From positions 1,426,001 to 1,490,000 of the forward strand of contig OOIN01000007.1 in the NCBI GenBank assembly GCA_900323505.1: a stretch of DNA of 64,000 nt, given 5' to 3'. The DNA is from Ustilago trichophora (Eukaryota; Basidiomycota; Ustilaginomycetes; Ustilaginales; Ustilaginaceae). The notes under the pieces were generated by a model that was given only the letters and a program-made list of their open reading frames with translations, ran no database searches and had not been told where the DNA came from. Both the position numbers and the translations under genes were made by a program. Of the stretch, positions 61,405 through 64,000 are shown one piece after another. The stretch's first letter is position 1. Each line of letters starts with the position of its first letter.

Positions 61405-64000
61405 ATGACGTCCACCTCGACTGCCGCTTTCGGCACGGACCTCGCCTACAACCAGAATCACACTTCACAAGCTCGTCTCCCATACCCTTCCATCATGGAT
61501 CAACAAGCGTCCAGCACCACCGCTGACGATCCCGATGAGCCACCATCCTTCTTTGTCCGCGCGCTCTACGACTTTGAGTCCAACGATGCAAGCTCGCTCT
61601 CCTTCCAGAAAGGTGCCCTCATCGAGGTATTGACTCAACTTGAGTCCGGTTGGTGGGATGGTCTACTCGATAATCAGGTGCGCGGCTGGTTCCCATCCAA
61701 CTATGTAGAGCACATCTCGGATCAAGAGGCCGAAGTTGAGCTCATGACGCGCGCACAGATGCACGCCCAGTACAGCTTGGGTCTCTCCTCCCGCCCTTCT
61801 ACCGAGTCCGACTCTTTTTCCCGCCTCGACTTTGGTGCTGGCTTCGACGGTCTTCAGGCCCTCATCAAAGGAGATGGGATTGGCAACAGCGACGCTTTCA
61901 GCCAACTTGCAGAAGCAGCCATGCTCGACCCAACCAGGCGCATGTTCGACCCAGCTAGCCCGCAACTCAACGACACCCCCGTCATGCATCACCCCCAAGC
62001 GTCACCCTACCGACGCGCTGCAGCCTCTTCAGCCAACACGCTTTCGGCGCAGTTTGGCCTTCCCAGTAATCCTCGCACAGCAGCACCAACAGCCACCAGC
62101 TCGCATTCGGCCGCGCCTTCGTTGTCAGAGCAACAACTGGCACTCGAGCGCGAAAGAGCAAGAGCTGCATCCGTCTCGAATCCTGTCCAAGCCAGCTCCA
62201 TGACATCTCCCTCTCTCGCTGCAGCAGCCGCTGCGGCCGCAGCAAGGCCAAGAGCAGCCACCGGATCACACGCCAATCTGCCCGGCGGCGACGTCTGGGT
62301 CCAGAAGACCTCTCAACATGGACAAACCGTCTTTTACAATACACGCAACGGCGTCACCTCTTCCCAATTGCCCACAGACGGCATCGTCTCTCAAGTAGAT
62401 GCAGCAGCAGCAGAACCCTCTTCCTCTTCCTCTTCCACCAGATTGCAACCACAGCCCATGCTTCGTGGATCGTCATCAGGTCAGAACAGCTCGGCTGATT
62501 CTCGCAAAGACTTGTATGACTCGAATCACCTCGGTCCCGACCGCAGCAGACCCGCATCCCTAGGAACCAGCGGAGAATCGCGTCCATCCTCGGCAAACAG
62601 CAGCAACACCGCCATCTTCCACAACGGCACGGCACCCGTTCGCGCTCCTAGCAGCAACACGGCCGACCGCATGCCAGATCCGTCCACTGTGCCAAAGCCT
62701 TGGAGATTGCGCCTCACCGACGATGAAAAGTACTATTTCTTCGTTCATCGCTCCACCAGTGAGATCCGCTGGAACTATGCAGATGCCAAGACCAAACTCA
62801 CCATCCTTTCCAACGTCACCCCGCGCATTCGCTCGCCGAGGCATTCCACAGTATCTGCAGTTGCATCCATCGAGCACACCAAAGGAGCTCCGAGTCTGGG
62901 TGCAGGTCTCAACGTCACTCAAGGCATTTCGGCACTCAATCTCGACTCGGATGAGTCGGATCTTGATGGCGACATGAACCCGCGCTTGCCAGGCAAGCCG
63001 CCCAAGATCAACTCATCGGATGCCGACCGCAATGGCAGCATGGCGTCAAGTCTTGCTGCATTTGCTCATCATCCAGTGCTGTCACCGCCAAAGATCTCGC
63101 CCTCCACACTGCTGCACGAGGAGACTGCCGCTTACGAGCTGCAGAAGGCGCTGACACCAGCACAAGTGCGGCCCGTCAGCTCGCTCGTCCGTCGTGCCAA
63201 CGAAGTCATTCGGCAACTTGCAACCATTGCAACCGAGCAGATCGGCACTAATGGTCTGGCGGAGTCGGATGCGTCCCTCTGGAGCCCTCTCGGTGGTGGG
63301 GTATATCTTCCAAGATTGGCACAAGCTACAGCAAGCGTGGTGGCGGCCATCAGAGAGGTGCTGTACGCCACTGGATCTCTCTCGCTCTCGGGCAGTGATC
63401 TCGCTTCCATTTCAAAGCTTGTTTCGACGACAGATGCAGCGGAGTCGGAGAGCCTCAGATCCCCATCAGAGACAGAGGTGAGCCTCAATCTGTATTCGAA
63501 GGTAGTACACACGCTCTACACTTCTCCACAGGGTTTCGATGCGGCTTCTCTCCACATGTTCGGTGCCACTCCCAAGGACTCGGTTGCGCCTATTCCCGGC
63601 GGTCTCCATCCCGTCGGACGCAAGCTCAATGCGGTCGTTTCCAAGCTCGTGCTTTCCTCGCGTCAGGTCATCGATCACACTGTCACCCTGGCTTCCTCGC
63701 CTACTTCGGGCATGGAGAGTACCATGACGGATCTGGATGCGGATGTATTCTCGAAGCTCTATCAGTGCAGGCAGCGACTGCGTGAAGACGCGTTGGAGCT
63801 CATGCGCACGCTGCAAAGCCTCAGCTCTGAAGCCGAAAAGTCCAGGAGTACTGCACTCGGAGCTCCGCACAGTCGAGGATGGCTGCGTCGGGTCGAAGGC
63901 AGCCTTGAGAGCGACCTTGGTCTCAATGGCGTTGGGCCTACCTCGTTCGGCAGTGGTATGGCTGCTGGTTGGCTGGGCAACGGCTTCGTGCTGCCGTCCA
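61405..64000 (+). CDS. SH3- and WW-domain protein, probably N-terminal part of a Ras guanine nucleotide exchange factor (Cdc25-like)
   Basis: The frame opens at 61405 (MTSTSTAAFGTDLAY) and stays open to the right edge, giving 865 residues without a stop. An SH3 domain is clear at about 49-107 (VRALYDFESNDASSLSFQKG, then GWWDGLLDNQVRGWFPSNYV). A WW-like stretch lies at about 294-325 (DVWVQKTSQHGQTVFYNTRN) and a second at about 432-462 (PWRLRLTDDEKYYFFVHR). After that comes a long helical region. In fungi an N-terminal SH3 followed by WW-like motifs and a helical middle is the layout of Cdc25/Ste6-type Ras GEFs, such as U. maydis Sql2, where the RasGEF domains are C-terminal. Those would lie beyond this window, so the assignment is an inference. 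A start at 61495 (MDQQASS) is possible. Confidence 0.8.
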   Translation, partial: MTSTSTAAFGTDLAYNQNHTSQARLPYPSIMDQQASSTTADDPDEPPSFFVRALYDFESNDASSLSFQKGALIEVLTQLESGWWDGLLDNQVRGWFPSNYVEHISDQEAEVELMTRAQMHAQYSLGLSSRPSTESDSFSRLDFGAGFDGLQALIKGDGIGNSDAFSQLAEAAMLDPTRRMFDPASPQLNDTPVMHHPQASPYRRAAASSANTLSAQFGLPSNPRTAAPTATSSHSAAPSLSEQQLALERERARAASVSNPVQASSMTSPSLAAAAAAAAARPRAATGSHANLPGGDVWVQKTSQHGQTVFYNTRNGVTSSQLPTDGIVSQVDAAAAEPSSSSSSTRLQPQPMLRGSSSGQNSSADSRKDLYDSNHLGPDRSRPASLGTSGESRPSSANSSNTAIFHNGTAPVRAPSSNTADRMPDPSTVPKPWRLRLTDDEKYYFFVHRSTSEIRWNYADAKTKLTILSNVTPRIRSPRHSTVSAVASIEHTKGAPSLGAGLNVTQGISALNLDSDESDLDGDMNPRLPGKPPKINSSDADRNGSMASSLAAFAHHPVLSPPKISPSTLLHEETAAYELQKALTPAQVRPVSSLVRRANEVIRQLATIATEQIGTNGLAESDASLWSPLGGGVYLPRLAQATASVVAAIREVLYATGSLSLSGSDLASISKLVSTTDAAESESLRSPSETEVSLNLYSKVVHTLYTSPQGFDAASLHMFGATPKDSVAPIPGGLHPVGRKLNAVVSKLVLSSRQVIDHTVTLASSPTSGMESTMTDLDADVFSKLYQCRQRLREDALELMRTLQSLSSEAEKSRSTALGAPHSRGWLRRVEGSLESDLGLNGVGPTSFGSGMAAGWLGNGFVLPS

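Noticed and set aside
1..64000. Transposons or integrated viral genes
   Set aside because: No transposase, reverse transcriptase, integrase or capsid-like coding region, and no long terminal or inverted repeats were seen.

Overview
The window is nuclear DNA from a basidiomycete, most likely a smut fungus (Ustilaginales, of the Ustilago/Sporisorium type). The evidence is the gene content (a myosin-less class V-type chitin synthase, exomer Chs5, kexin, a TEA-domain factor and an SH3-containing protein resembling fungal Cdc25-type Ras GEFs), long mostly intron-free genes, a few short GTAAGT/GTAGGT..AG introns, low-complexity Ser/Gln/Ala-rich regulators, and long AT-poor intergenic regions with pyrimidine-rich leaders and microsatellites. 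I see no bacterial, viral or obvious transposon gene, no CRISPR array, and no tRNA or rRNA gene that I can support.

Layout. 1-1149: 3' part of an APC-superfamily permease (+). 1382-4570: heat shock transcription factor (-). 6412-9954: chitin synthase with cytochrome b5-like and DEK_C domains (-). 11831-12682: AIM19-like mitochondrial membrane protein (+), convergent with a small spliced single-pass membrane protein at 12855-13859 (-). 17170-19032: neutral amino acid transporter (+). 20423-21685: LEA2-like single-pass membrane protein (+). 22929-26027: kexin protease (+). 28209-29942: spliced aquaporin (+). 30788-33808: Cft2/CPSF100 (-), divergent from Chs5 at 34177-35700 (+). 36010-36933: F-box protein (-), divergent from a metallo-beta-lactamase-like protein at 37459-38391 (+). 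38494-39613: three-exon Arp2/3 subunit ARPC2 (-). 40448-41227: acidic-tailed protein, possibly APC15 (-). About 6.7 kb without a convincing gene leads to a two-exon TEA/ATTS transcription factor at 47888-52367 (+). 53837-57553: kinase-like protein with two SAP-like modules (+). 58318-59343: Sec66 (+). 61405 to the right edge: SH3/WW protein, probably the N-terminal part of a Ras GEF (+, partial).

Functional theme. Several genes belong to polarised growth and the secretory pathway: a chitin synthase, the exomer subunit Chs5 (which in yeast exports a chitin synthase from the trans-Golgi), kexin in the late Golgi, Sec66 at the ER translocon, ARPC2 in actin patches and a probable Ras activator. 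This is linkage of housekeeping and morphogenesis genes, not a cluster with shared operon-like control. I found no clear new multi-gene system.

The points most worth a second look are: the kinase-like protein with Ala in place of the VAIK lysine; the word TACTGTA/TACAGTA, which I found 19 times and only in non-coding DNA, five of them within 283 bp; the large gene-free region with a perfect hairpin upstream of the TEA factor; and the repeat-bearing intron that splits its DNA-binding domain.
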